NCBI GenBank assembly: GCA_040222455.1
Contig: JAVKDD010000008.1
Coordinates: forward strand, 124,001-188,000
Reading direction: 5' to 3'
Source: RHLJ01 sp040222455
Lineage (GTDB): Bacteria > Bacteroidota > Rhodothermia > Balneolales > Balneolaceae
DNA: 64,000 nt
The translations under genes were made by a program, and so were the position numbers. The notes below the pieces were generated by a model that saw nothing but the letters and a program-made list of their open reading frames with translations, was not told where the DNA came from and did no database searches. Position 1 is the stretch's first letter. The number at the start of each line of letters is the position of its first letter. Below, piece after piece: positions 18,254-27,574 of this stretch.

Positions 18254-19098
18254 CTTAATTCACATAATTCTTCACTTTTTGCCCAAAGTTGTTCCGCAGC
18301 TTTTTTGTCAAACGCTTGATTGGAAGGAGCTACTACTTTCGAGTCTTTAAAATAAGCGCCGTTTACTTCTTCAACCTCATCTGATGTCGCCAAATAAATG
18401 GTTGTTTGCGCACCTTCTTTATTCGATTTCATAAATGGACCTGCCAATTTCCAGAATATTTTTACCAGAGTTGTGCTATTACTCCCAAAGTTGGATGCAA
18501 TCACTCCTGGATGTAAAGAATTTGCCGTTACTTTCGTGTCTTTTAAACGATCAGCCAGCTCAACGGTAAATAAAATATTATATAATTTAGAGTTTGCATA
18601 AGCCTTCCACATGTTAAATTTATTTTTCAGTTGAAGGTCGTTAATATCAAATTTTGATGCCGAGCGATGAGCTTCTGAAGCTACATTTATTATTCTTGCT
18701 GTGCCTGCGGCTTTAACTCTATCTAACAAAAGAGTGGTAAATAGAAAATAACCGATATGATTTACTCCAAATGTTTCCTCGAGACCTTCAACGGTTTCGT
18801 TATACCCCGCTGCTACAAACCCATGATTATTGATTAGTATATCAATTTTTTGGTAGGTGGATTTAATTTCATCAGCCGCTCTTCTTATTTCATCCTGACT
18901 GGAAAAATCACATAAAATGATCTTCACTCCGCTTCCCGTTTTTTCCTTTAAAATTTCTTGCCTGGCTACTTCGGCTTTATCCTCATTCCTGCAAACCATC
19001 ACAATAAATGCGCCTTGTTTTGCAAGTTCTTTGGCCGTTTCAAAACCAATTCCGGAATTTGCACCGGTAATCACACACAGTTTATTATTCATATCCAT
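18250..19098 (-). CDS. short-chain dehydrogenase/reductase
   Basis: 282 residues. NAD(P) motif TGANSGIGFETA near residues 11-22, NNHG in the usual NNAG place, catalytic Ser in VASEAHRS and the YxxxK pair in YANSKLYN. The arrangement is like retinol-dehydrogenase/WW-domain-oxidoreductase-like SDRs. Cytoplasmic; substrate unknown. Monocistronic on the minus strand, divergent from the GroES-like gene and overlapping the PLD gene by four bases at the 3' end. Confidence 0.88.
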   Translation of the reverse strand: MDMNNKLCVITGANSGIGFETAKELAKQGAFIVMVCRNEDKAEVARQEILKEKTGSGVKIILCDFSSQDEIRRAADEIKSTYQKIDILINNHGFVAAGYNETVEGLEETFGVNHIGYFLFTTLLLDRVKAAGTARIINVASEAHRSASKFDINDLQLKNKFNMWKAYANSKLYNILFTVELADRLKDTKVTANSLHPGVIASNFGSNSTTLVKIFWKLAGPFMKSNKEGAQTTIYLATSDEVEEVNGAYFKDSKVVAPSNQAFDKKAAEQLWAKSEELCELS

Positions 19099-19186
19099 TT
19101 TTTTGAATGCTTCTTATTTTGTAAAGGTTAACACGAAGAATGAAAGAAAAGGTTCATAATGCTTATCTTTACACAAAAATACCGCA

Positions 19187-19558
19187 ATGATTCAGGAATA
19201 CCTTAATTCAATTGAAAAATTTGTAGTGGTTGGTGATCGGGTGCTTATCAAGCCTCGTGATATGGATACCCATACCCGAAGTGGGCTTGTTTTGCCTGCA
19301 TCCGTTAAGGAAAAAGAGGAGATTCAAAGTGGGTACATTTTGAAAACTGGCCCCGGCTATCCTATTCCAAGTACTGATATCGAAGAATCCTGGAAAGGAG
19401 CTGAAGACACCAAATATATAGGCTTGCAAGCTCTTGAAGGTGATCTCGCTATTTTTCTCAAAAGCAGGGCTTTCGAAATTGAGTTTGAAAACGAGAAGTA
19501 TTTAATTGTTCCACATGGTGCCATTCTTCTATTAATTAGAGACGATATCGAAGGCTAA
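19187..19558 (+). CDS. GroES-like protein (divergent co-chaperonin fold)
   Basis: 123 residues, longer than bacterial GroES (about 97). The N-terminal pattern VVVGDRVLIKPRDMD..TRSGLVLPASVKEKEEIQSG and the C-terminal IVPHGAILLLIRDD follow the GroES beta-barrel, while the middle contains an insertion (PSTDIEESWKGAEDTKYIGLQ). There is no groEL neighbour, so it is likely a paralogue with a separate role rather than the main co-chaperonin. ATG at 19187 is the first in frame. Confidence 0.8.
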   Translation: MIQEYLNSIEKFVVVGDRVLIKPRDMDTHTRSGLVLPASVKEKEEIQSGYILKTGPGYPIPSTDIEESWKGAEDTKYIGLQALEGDLAIFLKSRAFEIEFENEKYLIVPHGAILLLIRDDIEG

Positions 19559-19584
19559 ATAACTTATTAACTAAATAAAAACCT

Positions 19585-20490
19585 ATGAAACGACGTAATT
19601 TCCTCTTAAATACCGCTCTTGTTGGAGCAGGAACATTGCTCCCTCTAAACCTGCTTTCAAAAACTTTTTTCCGAAGAGACTTTGATACCATTCGAAGAAA
19701 CGTGGGTGTGTATTCCGAACGAGGGGGAACTATTGGTTGGTTAATAAATGATAATGCTCTGGTTGCAGTAGATTCTCAATTTCCGGATTCAGCCGCCAAT
19801 TGTATTGCAGGATTGAAAGAACGTACTTCAAGAAAGATGGATTACCTTATCAATACGCACCACCATGGAGATCATACTGCAGGTAATTCAGCTTTTAAAG
19901 AGTATACCAACCACATAGTTGCTCATGAAAATGTTCCCGGATATCAAATGAAAGCTGCAGGGGCTCGTAACCAAGAAGCTGTTGATGCTCAAGTTACCGC
20001 CGACATGACTTTTGCGGAAAAATGGAGCCAGAATGTAGGCGATGAAATTATTCATGCTACTCATTACGGTCCAGCTCATACTGGAGGCGATTCTGTTATT
20101 TATTTTGAAAAGGCGAACGTTGCCCATATGGGGGATTTGGTCTTCAATCGTGCATATCCGTATATCGATCCTGGTGCAGGCGCGAATATCCAAAATTGGG
20201 TGAAAGTATTAAGAATGGCGGCTGACGAACTGCCTTCAGATGCTATTTATATTTGTGGTCATGGAAATACCAACTTTGGAATTCAAGCTTCAAAAGGAGA
20301 TGTACTTCGCAAAAGTGATTTTCTTGAGGAGTTGATGGCATTTACACAGAGAGGTATTAATGCAGGAAAATCGAAAGAAGAAATTGCCAGTGCTCCGGTA
20401 CTTCCTGGCTTCGAGGATTTTCAAGCGCCAGGTTGGGGATTAACCCTAGAGTTCAATATCAATACAGCGTACGATGAACTCGAAGGATGA
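19585..20490 (+). CDS. Tat-exported metallo-beta-lactamase-fold hydrolase
   Basis: 301 residues. The N-terminus MKRRNFLLNTALVGAGTLLP has a twin-arginine RRNFL motif and a moderately hydrophobic helix, as in Tat substrates. The metal motif HHHGDHTAGN gives H92, H94, D96 and H97; further ligands are likely the His in GPAHTGGD, the Asp in HMGDLVFNR and the His in CGHGN. This is the glyoxalase-II/quinoprotein-relay-like branch of the superfamily. Substrate unknown. Its 3' end overlaps the small Cys-rich gene by 17 bases. Confidence 0.82.
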   Translation: MKRRNFLLNTALVGAGTLLPLNLLSKTFFRRDFDTIRRNVGVYSERGGTIGWLINDNALVAVDSQFPDSAANCIAGLKERTSRKMDYLINTHHHGDHTAGNSAFKEYTNHIVAHENVPGYQMKAAGARNQEAVDAQVTADMTFAEKWSQNVGDEIIHATHYGPAHTGGDSVIYFEKANVAHMGDLVFNRAYPYIDPGAGANIQNWVKVLRMAADELPSDAIYICGHGNTNFGIQASKGDVLRKSDFLEELMAFTQRGINAGKSKEEIASAPVLPGFEDFQAPGWGLTLEFNINTAYDELEG

Positions 20491-20656
20491 TTTAAAAGAA
20501 GTCACTAAACACGCTCAGCATTTACGCCGTTGCTTATATTGCGGACAATTTGCTGAGTTAGTTTGGGTGCATGGTCATGGACAATGTTCTTCCTGTGGAA
20601 TCAATACTCAAGAATGTTGCCAAGGTGAGAACTGTGCTTTTTACCAAAATCAATAA
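20474..20656 (+). CDS. small cysteine-rich, zinc-ribbon-like protein
   Basis: 60 residues with seven Cys. C20 and C23 (CLYC) plus C38 and C41 (CSSC) form a four-Cys zinc-ribbon pattern; an ECCQGENC tail adds C48, C49 and C54. It starts inside the end of the MBL-fold gene, so it is probably translationally coupled to it. Its last 28 codons are duplicated 304 bases downstream in a decayed copy. I know no named family; metal binding is inferred from the cysteine spacing. Confidence 0.7.
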   Translation: MNSKDDLKEVTKHAQHLRRCLYCGQFAELVWVHGHGQCSSCGINTQECCQGENCAFYQNQ

Positions 20657-20724
20657 TCGAAATCGAATTGGTATCTAAATGTGATTCCACTACGAATATC
20701 ATTCACCTCTTTCTCGATGATCTC
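20650..20724 (-). pseudogene. remnant of a tamB-like C-terminus
   Basis: The minus strand reads EVNDIRSGITFRYQFDFDY and a TGA at 20652-20650. This closely follows the end of the intact TamB protein in this window (RRGIDFRYQYDY). The stop lies exactly 304 bases before the stop of the intact tamB, the same offset as between the two Cys-rich copies. The remnant runs out in the hairpin cluster at about 20724. Confidence 0.55.
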
Positions 20725-20862
20725 TTAAGTCTGTGACTTAAGAGTGCAAGATTAACAAGTCTCAGACTTGTATTAAAGATAATTACTTAGTGCAAAGTGT
20801 AAGTTTTTGTATGAAGTTACAAACTTCAAGAGCTAGGTGTTTCAAGTCATATACTTAAAACA
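20722..20862. repeat. cluster of short hairpins between two copies of a decayed gene junction
   Basis: Perfect stem CTCTTAAGTC/GACTTAAGAG (20722-20731 and 20735-20744, TGT loop); perfect stem ACAAGTC/GACTTGT (20755-20761 and 20765-20771, TCA loop); a weaker AAGTTTTTGT/ACAAACTT stem near 20800-20827; and TGTTTCAAGT/ACTTAAAACA with one mismatch (20838-20862). The repeated AAGTC...GACTT core suggests related units. Confidence 0.6.
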
Positions 20863-20864
20863 TC

Positions 20865-20957
20865 TTGGGGGTACACGGACATGGACAATGTTCTTCCTGT
20901 GGAGTTAACACTCAGGAATGTTGCCAAGGTGAGAACTGTGCTTTTACTCAGAATTAG
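20865..20957 (+). pseudogene. 5'-truncated second copy of the small Cys-rich gene
   Basis: From GTA at 20871 it reads VHGHGQCSSCGVNTQECCQ and on to a TAG at 20955-20957. Over 84 bases it matches 20567-20650 at 73 positions. Six of the differing codons are silent and two change residues (Ile to Val, Tyr to Thr). A TAA lies in frame at 20856-20858, so no start remains. Its stop overlaps the tamB stop by two bases plus flanks. Confidence 0.72.
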
Positions 20958-23900
20958 TAATCATATTGATATCGGAAATCTATTCCGCGGCGGGTATCAC
21001 CACCTTGGGTGACGATTAAGTCCCAATTTTCGGCTAAAATATATTCTAACATGAACAGTGTTTTAGGGGTAGATCCTGTGATTTCATTTATAATTGCAAA
21101 GAAAGTTCTCTGATTAATATACCAACCAGTTTTAATCGAAGTGCCTCCATTAGCTCCAGTATTATCAATCTGAACAACATCTACACCTAATTCTCTGGTT
21201 GCTAGAGCTTCAACTTCATCTAATAATACATCCGTTAAAACATCAGTAGCTGTTGGACTTCCACCGCTTGTAAAAACACTTTGCCACGACTCTAAAGAGT
21301 AGCAAGGTTTCCCAAAAAGAGTATAACATACTATATCAGACTGCTCCATCGGTGGATTACTATCAAAACTAAATTCAGGTTCCTGTGCTGTTCCTTCAAT
21401 TAAATAATATAACTCAACAGACTCTCCTTTTTGTCTTGTTGGTGGAGTGTATTTACTTTTAATACTCAGATCTGGATTTTCTACAGGCCCACTAAAGGTA
21501 AAGTTAGCTTCCTCCATATTAAATGTTTTTCCCAAAGGACGAACGTATCCTTGTACCCCATTTAGGTTGCCAAATAATGATAAATCTCCTTCGGTTTCTT
21601 TTTGGGCATCTAACGTCCCTATAAGTTCAATTTCCATATCTAAATACGTTCTATTTCTCACATAAAAATCGCGCTGAATTTCAAATACCATTTCTAATGC
21701 CAGTGAATCATAAGGACTAAATGATGATAGTTCCTCGCCATCTAATTGAACATCTTCTATAGTATTTTCACCAAAATCCTGTAAGTAAACAAAGCCATTC
21801 CGAACCGTTAGCTTTCCTGTTGCCTTTGGCGTTTGTGCCTTACCTGTTAGCTTACCATTTAAATCTATTACTATATTATAATCATCGGTATTTGCCAGTC
21901 TGAACTGACTAGCTTTAGCTGTTAAATCCATCGTTTGTGGAACAATGCCTTCTAATCGTATGGTGCCATTCGCATTAAAGCTACCTCTCCCACTTTTTGC
22001 AGTCATTTCTTTTATCCGAAGTCCAGACTGTATGAATTCGATATCTGATTTAATCCCATCCAAGGTAATCCCCGCCACAGGAACGGATACTTTTGCATTT
22101 GATAGCCTGAGAAATCCTTTTGGTACCATTTTTTCAGTTGTACCCTCAAGTGAAAGATCAGCGTTTAATGTTCCTTTTAATTCACGCAAATAGTCTTCAT
22201 TAAGAAAATCATTAAAAACCGCAATATTAAAATCTTCAGTTTTAGCAGTTACAGTTATCGTTTCTTTTTCATCGGGTAATATTACCTGATATGCTCTAAA
22301 ATCATATTGAACCGGATAGACAATGTTAACTTCAGCTGCTTTTTGTTTTGCTGCTATTATTTTACTTTGCACCTGTAATCCGCCTTTAACGTTATCATAG
22401 CTGAAATTTGCTGAAACAGAATCTACTTTTATACCTGATAAAACGGGGTCGTTTAGAAGAAAAACACCTTTAAAATCTGGTTCACCTGCTGTTCCCGATA
22501 CGCTTCCGGAAAAACTTAAAATCCCATCCGTTTCTGTAATTCCGAACTCACTTAAAAGCGCATTAAACCTTTTTATTTCGGAAGGGTTAATAGTTATCGA
22601 ACCTTCTACTGGTTGGTCAAAAAATGTGTCATCCAATTCTGAGGCATCTTTTAGTACAAAGGGTACATCAATGTTACCGATCACCTTTTCTTCCTGATCC
22701 CAGCTTATAGAAGCTTCGGCAAAAAGGCGTTCTTTCTGAACATCAAAAGTAATATCTATGGAGTCTGCTACTGTTTCTCCATAAGTTATTCTCGTCAAAT
22801 TAAAAGAGCCATTTCCTGTAATTTCATCAAGCGAACGATTAAAAAACATCTGTCCAGAAAGAACTCCATCGAAATAACGTTCTCCAAATACTACTTCTTG
22901 GATAATTCCAAAATCAAAGTTTTCGCCATTAAACCACCCATATTGTTCCGTACTATCAGCATATGGAATAGCAAGTTTGAAAAAAGCTCCAGAATTAGCC
23001 CGAAGATCTAATGTATCGGTGCTAATACTTTGTTTATCAATTAAAACATTAAATGGGCGTTGAATTGTGAGTTCTGATTCTGAAGAAATAAAATCGAATC
23101 GATCGAAACGAATATCAATTATCTCTTCATTGAAATTTACACCAATCAACCCGCCTTGAATTAATTTACCTCGATCACTTCCAATTATATCCAGATCAAA
23201 AGTGCTTTGTAGAGAATCCTCATTTGCAGTTCCTTCCGAAACCAACTCAATATCCTGAAAACTAATGCTTGAAATAATTGGTGATTCTATACTCAGATTT
23301 AGATTAAAGCGTCTGAGTTCACTCATCAAAATGTCGGCTTTCCCACTGATTCTGGAAGCACTAAATATGGTGTCAACAATGATATCTTCAAAGTCTAGTT
23401 CCATATTCCCATGAAGTACTTTAGTTGTATCTTGAGTTACCCGACCTAAAATTTTTCCTGTTGCGCTCAGCAATTCAACATTGGCTAAAGGTGCTAATGG
23501 TTGAATATTTTTTACCAACATATCTACTGTTAACCAGTTTTCAGGATCGCTCTCGTCTGTTACGTTTTTTCTACCACTAAACTCTCCTTCAATAATATCA
23601 CTCAATAATAACCCATCTGAGATTGATAGTACTCCCTCACTGAATTTGATAGAGGCATCTAGTTTTTCAAATTCTGAACCATTTATGATACTTGAGTCTA
23701 TAATTATTGTGGATAAGAGAAAACTATTCTCTAAATCAAAACCTTCACCTTCTCCATAAATATCTAGATTAAGAGCTGTTGGGAAGTCTGCAGTTTGATC
23801 AATTTCACTTAAATCAAAGTCATTTGTGCTAATATAATAATCGTACTTTGGCATATCTTTGAGGTAATCAATGGCATCAAACTCGAAATCTATTCGACTT

Positions 23901-25453
23901 TCATCAAAAATTATGTGACCATTTGCATCAACTGCATTCTCCGTTATTTGCCCTTTTAATTCGTAGGCATTTAAATATTCGCCTGCAATTTGATTTCTTT
24001 CATTTGTTGAAGTTCCAGAGTTTGTTTTGCTACTAATTGAATAAACCCAAGGACTTTCGGATAGCGAATAATCCTGTCCTTTTATAAATCCTGAAAGCGT
24101 AATTTTTGAACCTAATTCTTCAACTTCTGCCCAGTTTGAGATATCAAATTTGTTTAGTTGAAAATCTACCCTCCAATCTGGCGCTTTAGATGATATTTGG
24201 TTTATTACTGCATTTAGGTTCGCCTGTTCATTAAGGTGAGGATTTATTCCAATTTGACCCGTGAAATTATCTTCCCGAAGTGCTCCACGAGCAATCACAC
24301 GATCAATGTAGTATTCTTCATATTGAATGCGATTTAAAGTCGCACCCCATGTGAAGTCTGAGGAGGCAATATCTGCACTTACCTTTCCAGAAAGTGTTAC
24401 TCTAAAATTTCCAAGTTCTGCATTTATCGAATCATTAGTAAAATGAGATATACTCAATTTTTCACCAATCAAGCCAAATTCTGTTACCGTAGGCTCACTG
24501 ATATCTTTCAGATCTAAGCCCGTGGTTATTTCTATGTTTGATGCAAAGGGATGGTCAGCGTTTACCTTAATTCTTAAATCTTCTAATGAACCTGAAACTG
24601 AAAGCTGGATGTTCAACTCATCGTTAGGAATTTCCGTTTCAAAATAGGGCTGAATATCTGCTAACGAGAATGGTGAGGTAGAGGCGTCAGCATTTACTGT
24701 AGAGTCGGAAAAACTGGTAGTAGCTTTTGCTATTACTAGTGAGCGTCCCGTTTCAACTACCATTTCTTGCAAAGTGATTTGTTCCTCAACTACTTTACCT
24801 GAGGTTTTTACCTTTATTGCTTTGGGCAATCTTCCTTCTTCAATTAAAAAGCTTAAGGAAGAAAGTGTTGCTTGTAGCGAGTCGGTTTTTTGAAATAACC
24901 CATCTGCTGATAATTCTCTTATTGTTAGAACAGAATCCGGAAGATAAGAAGGGGAGAAAATTGTCGCATTCACATTGCTAAGTCTAATCGAATTTAGCAT
25001 TAATTGAATGGGTTCAGATTTCTCATCAGACTCAACTACCGAAGAATCTATTCTTACTATTTTTTGAACATTAAATACCGTGTCTTGACCTTCACTAATA
25101 TCAGCCTTAATCCCCGCTATTTTAATTGAGTTAATTACATAGATATCTTGTAAGAAGCTCCAAATATTGTAGCTAGCGTATAGGGTGTCGACCGACAAAA
25201 TTGGTTCTTCACTCGAAATCGAGATATCTGTTAATAAAATCTCTTTCCATAAATCCCCTTTTAAATCACCAATTTTGAATGTCGCATTTAACTGATCATT
25301 TGCAATAGACTCTACCTTCGCTTTCACAAAATTATGAACTAAATTAGTATTTAACATATATCGGGCTAATAACTGAACACCTACAAATATGGCTAGTCCA
25401 ATTAGAAACACTTTTAATGCTTTATGATTTTTATGTGTTTGCTGTTCTGACAT
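20954..25453 (-). CDS. tamB: translocation and assembly module protein TamB
   Basis: 1499 residues. One N-terminal membrane helix (about 13-31) is followed by a very long beta-rich periplasmic body with repeated strand patterns, as in AsmA/TamB-type lipid-transport bridge proteins. The C-terminal ~400 residues are DUF490-like (FYVRNRTYLDMEIELIGTLD, LGKTFNMEEANFTFSGP, ...GKPCYSLESWQS) and the chain ends in aromatic-rich FRYQYDY. It overlaps the end of the upstream TamA-like gene (TAATG), the classical tamA-tamB order. The pair bridges inner and outer membranes for phospholipid or outer-membrane-protein traffic. Confidence 0.92.
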   Translation of the reverse strand: MSEQQTHKNHKALKVFLIGLAIFVGVQLLARYMLNTNLVHNFVKAKVESIANDQLNATFKIGDLKGDLWKEILLTDISISSEEPILSVDTLYASYNIWSFLQDIYVINSIKIAGIKADISEGQDTVFNVQKIVRIDSSVVESDEKSEPIQLMLNSIRLSNVNATIFSPSYLPDSVLTIRELSADGLFQKTDSLQATLSSLSFLIEEGRLPKAIKVKTSGKVVEEQITLQEMVVETGRSLVIAKATTSFSDSTVNADASTSPFSLADIQPYFETEIPNDELNIQLSVSGSLEDLRIKVNADHPFASNIEITTGLDLKDISEPTVTEFGLIGEKLSISHFTNDSINAELGNFRVTLSGKVSADIASSDFTWGATLNRIQYEEYYIDRVIARGALREDNFTGQIGINPHLNEQANLNAVINQISSKAPDWRVDFQLNKFDISNWAEVEELGSKITLSGFIKGQDYSLSESPWVYSISSKTNSGTSTNERNQIAGEYLNAYELKGQITENAVDANGHIIFDESRIDFEFDAIDYLKDMPKYDYYISTNDFDLSEIDQTADFPTALNLDIYGEGEGFDLENSFLLSTIIIDSSIINGSEFEKLDASIKFSEGVLSISDGLLLSDIIEGEFSGRKNVTDESDPENWLTVDMLVKNIQPLAPLANVELLSATGKILGRVTQDTTKVLHGNMELDFEDIIVDTIFSASRISGKADILMSELRRFNLNLSIESPIISSISFQDIELVSEGTANEDSLQSTFDLDIIGSDRGKLIQGGLIGVNFNEEIIDIRFDRFDFISSESELTIQRPFNVLIDKQSISTDTLDLRANSGAFFKLAIPYADSTEQYGWFNGENFDFGIIQEVVFGERYFDGVLSGQMFFNRSLDEITGNGSFNLTRITYGETVADSIDITFDVQKERLFAEASISWDQEEKVIGNIDVPFVLKDASELDDTFFDQPVEGSITINPSEIKRFNALLSEFGITETDGILSFSGSVSGTAGEPDFKGVFLLNDPVLSGIKVDSVSANFSYDNVKGGLQVQSKIIAAKQKAAEVNIVYPVQYDFRAYQVILPDEKETITVTAKTEDFNIAVFNDFLNEDYLRELKGTLNADLSLEGTTEKMVPKGFLRLSNAKVSVPVAGITLDGIKSDIEFIQSGLRIKEMTAKSGRGSFNANGTIRLEGIVPQTMDLTAKASQFRLANTDDYNIVIDLNGKLTGKAQTPKATGKLTVRNGFVYLQDFGENTIEDVQLDGEELSSFSPYDSLALEMVFEIQRDFYVRNRTYLDMEIELIGTLDAQKETEGDLSLFGNLNGVQGYVRPLGKTFNMEEANFTFSGPVENPDLSIKSKYTPPTRQKGESVELYYLIEGTAQEPEFSFDSNPPMEQSDIVCYTLFGKPCYSLESWQSVFTSGGSPTATDVLTDVLLDEVEALATRELGVDVVQIDNTGANGGTSIKTGWYINQRTFFAIINEITGSTPKTLFMLEYILAENWDLIVTQGGDTRRGIDFRYQYDY

Positions 25454-27462
25454 TAAAAAGCCTGACCTATACTAAAGTGCAATCCCCAACGGTCTTGCCA
25501 ACTTCCATTATCAATTCCATCTTCAAACTGTCGCAAATCCTGTGAAGTTGGATTTACTTTGTAACCAACATCTACCCGAATAGGACCAATAGGTGATTCA
25601 TATCGTATTCCGGCTCCTACACCAAATTGTAAACTCGAAGGATCAATTGATGATAATCCTCGCCATACTTGTCCACCATCTAAAAACGTCGCTACTCCAA
25701 AACCTTTTAACAAACCGTCTAGATCTTGCCTTAATTCTACATTAAAGTTAAATAGAGCACGACCACCAACTGGCACATATCTTCTACTACTTACCTGTTC
25801 AGCTCCTGTAGTGTCGACGGTTGTAATTGCCCGTTTGGGTCCTAAACTTTGAGAAACCCAACCTCTTACAGAGTTTGTCCCACCCAAATAATATCGAACA
25901 TCGGATGGAAGAGAATCTTGTTTAGAATAGTAAATTGCTCCACCTTGTACTCTGGTTGCCAACACTAAAGTACGGTTCAATTCGGTGTATTTTCTAATAT
26001 CCAGCGATGCTTTTTGAAAGCTAAATGTAGACTCACCAAATAAGCCAGAGAACTCTACAAATGGCTGTACTATTAATCCCCTTCGTCCTCTTCTTAAGTC
26101 TTTAGTATAATATAAATTAAAGGTGAATGAAGAGATATTATAGGATAGAATACTATCAGGAAGAACAACTGTAGTATTTCTTAGCTCGGTACTCTGCACA
26201 TTCGACTCATCATTAATTCCAAACTCGTAAGAAAATGTACCCGTAAGGTTTCTGCTGTATTCGTACCCAAAGGTATTAATTAAACCCAATGTAGTGATAT
26301 CGTAACTACGCTCGTCTCTAAATTGGTAGAATGGGTTTACAATTACACTGCTTTTAGTATTGTATACATATGGAAATAAGTATTCAGCACTTAATTTTCT
26401 GTCGTAATGTGAATATCTGGCCGAAGTGCTAAACTGCTCTCCTTTTCCTCTAACATTTCTGTATACCCAAGTTGCTTGAGCTCTAAACAATTTATAGAAA
26501 TTATATACTGAGATTCGCTCCTCAAGGCGATCAAAATCTCCAGCACCAAAACGTAGTTGTACCGATCTTAACGGTAATTCTTTTACTCTGAGTAGCACGT
26601 TTAATGTTGTGTCTTGTGTTTGCTCAGGAATAGATACTAATGCCAATCTGAATAAATGATGTTTAAAAACCTCTCTTTGAGCTTCTCGCATTGCCGATTC
26701 GCTGAAGTACTCTCCGGTGCGAATTCCCGTTTCACGAATTATATATTCTTCATCCAGAGTGGTTTGTCCTTCTACTCTAATAGTATCAAAACGAGCTCTT
26801 GGTCCCGACTTAGTTTTCAAAACTAAATCTGCTCTTTTTGCTACCGTATCAACGGTGGCTTCGATATTCGTTGATACATAGGGATACCCATCCTGCCTTA
26901 AAGACTGATCAATTCTAGCAATTACTTCCGTTTCTTCAATAGGTTCATACACTCTATTTTTTCGATATGGTAAGCGTTGCAATACTCTGGAAAAATCTCC
27001 TTCTTCTTTTATAAAAACGCTATCTCTTGTAGTTGGGGTTGATAGTTGAGCCTCAACTGAGTCGATTCGAATTGGGACGCCTTCTATTACTTTGAAGATA
27101 AGATGCTTCTTCCAGTCTTTTCCAAGAGAATTAAGCGTGTAGGTTACTTCAACATCATTAAAGCCACGACGTTGATAAAAGCGCTCAATTCTTATAACAT
27201 CTTTTCTAATTTCTAACTCAGAAACTGAATATCCACTTCTTCTAAAAAAGGTAAGCTTTTTCCATATAGACGGTTGTTCATTTGCTATATGTCGCTTTAT
27301 TACAATATCTTCAAACCTTTTATTACCCTCTACACTTACCTTCCAAGTACGATCTGTTTTACCTTCCTCTAAATCCTGGGCAATCAACTCTACAGAAAAA
27401 AATAGAATCCCCGTTATAAAAAGTATAAAATGAGTGATATGTTTGGCGCTGTAAATGATCAA
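25453..27462 (-). CDS. tamA: BamA/TamA-family outer membrane protein
   Basis: 669 residues with a signal sequence (to about residue 28, VELIAQ). About residues 38-300 are POTRA-like repeats (WKVSVEGNKRFED..., GVPIRIDSVEAQL..., ARFDTIRVEGQTTLDEEYI). The C-terminal half is a 16-strand Omp85 barrel with the signature GGTNSVRGW and a terminal FSIGQAF. The position directly upstream of tamB with a one-base overlap supports TamA rather than BamA. Confidence 0.9.
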   Translation of the reverse strand: MIIYSAKHITHFILFITGILFFSVELIAQDLEEGKTDRTWKVSVEGNKRFEDIVIKRHIANEQPSIWKKLTFFRRSGYSVSELEIRKDVIRIERFYQRRGFNDVEVTYTLNSLGKDWKKHLIFKVIEGVPIRIDSVEAQLSTPTTRDSVFIKEEGDFSRVLQRLPYRKNRVYEPIEETEVIARIDQSLRQDGYPYVSTNIEATVDTVAKRADLVLKTKSGPRARFDTIRVEGQTTLDEEYIIRETGIRTGEYFSESAMREAQREVFKHHLFRLALVSIPEQTQDTTLNVLLRVKELPLRSVQLRFGAGDFDRLEERISVYNFYKLFRAQATWVYRNVRGKGEQFSTSARYSHYDRKLSAEYLFPYVYNTKSSVIVNPFYQFRDERSYDITTLGLINTFGYEYSRNLTGTFSYEFGINDESNVQSTELRNTTVVLPDSILSYNISSFTFNLYYTKDLRRGRRGLIVQPFVEFSGLFGESTFSFQKASLDIRKYTELNRTLVLATRVQGGAIYYSKQDSLPSDVRYYLGGTNSVRGWVSQSLGPKRAITTVDTTGAEQVSSRRYVPVGGRALFNFNVELRQDLDGLLKGFGVATFLDGGQVWRGLSSIDPSSLQFGVGAGIRYESPIGPIRVDVGYKVNPTSQDLRQFEDGIDNGSWQDRWGLHFSIGQAF

Positions 27463-27574
27463 TCCTTAAAGTATGTTAATTACAAAGTATAATCTGATCT
27501 TTTATTATATAAAATGAACAAAAAGATTTATCACTATTCATTACTATAATTCTGCATTCAAAAGAATCCCCTAT

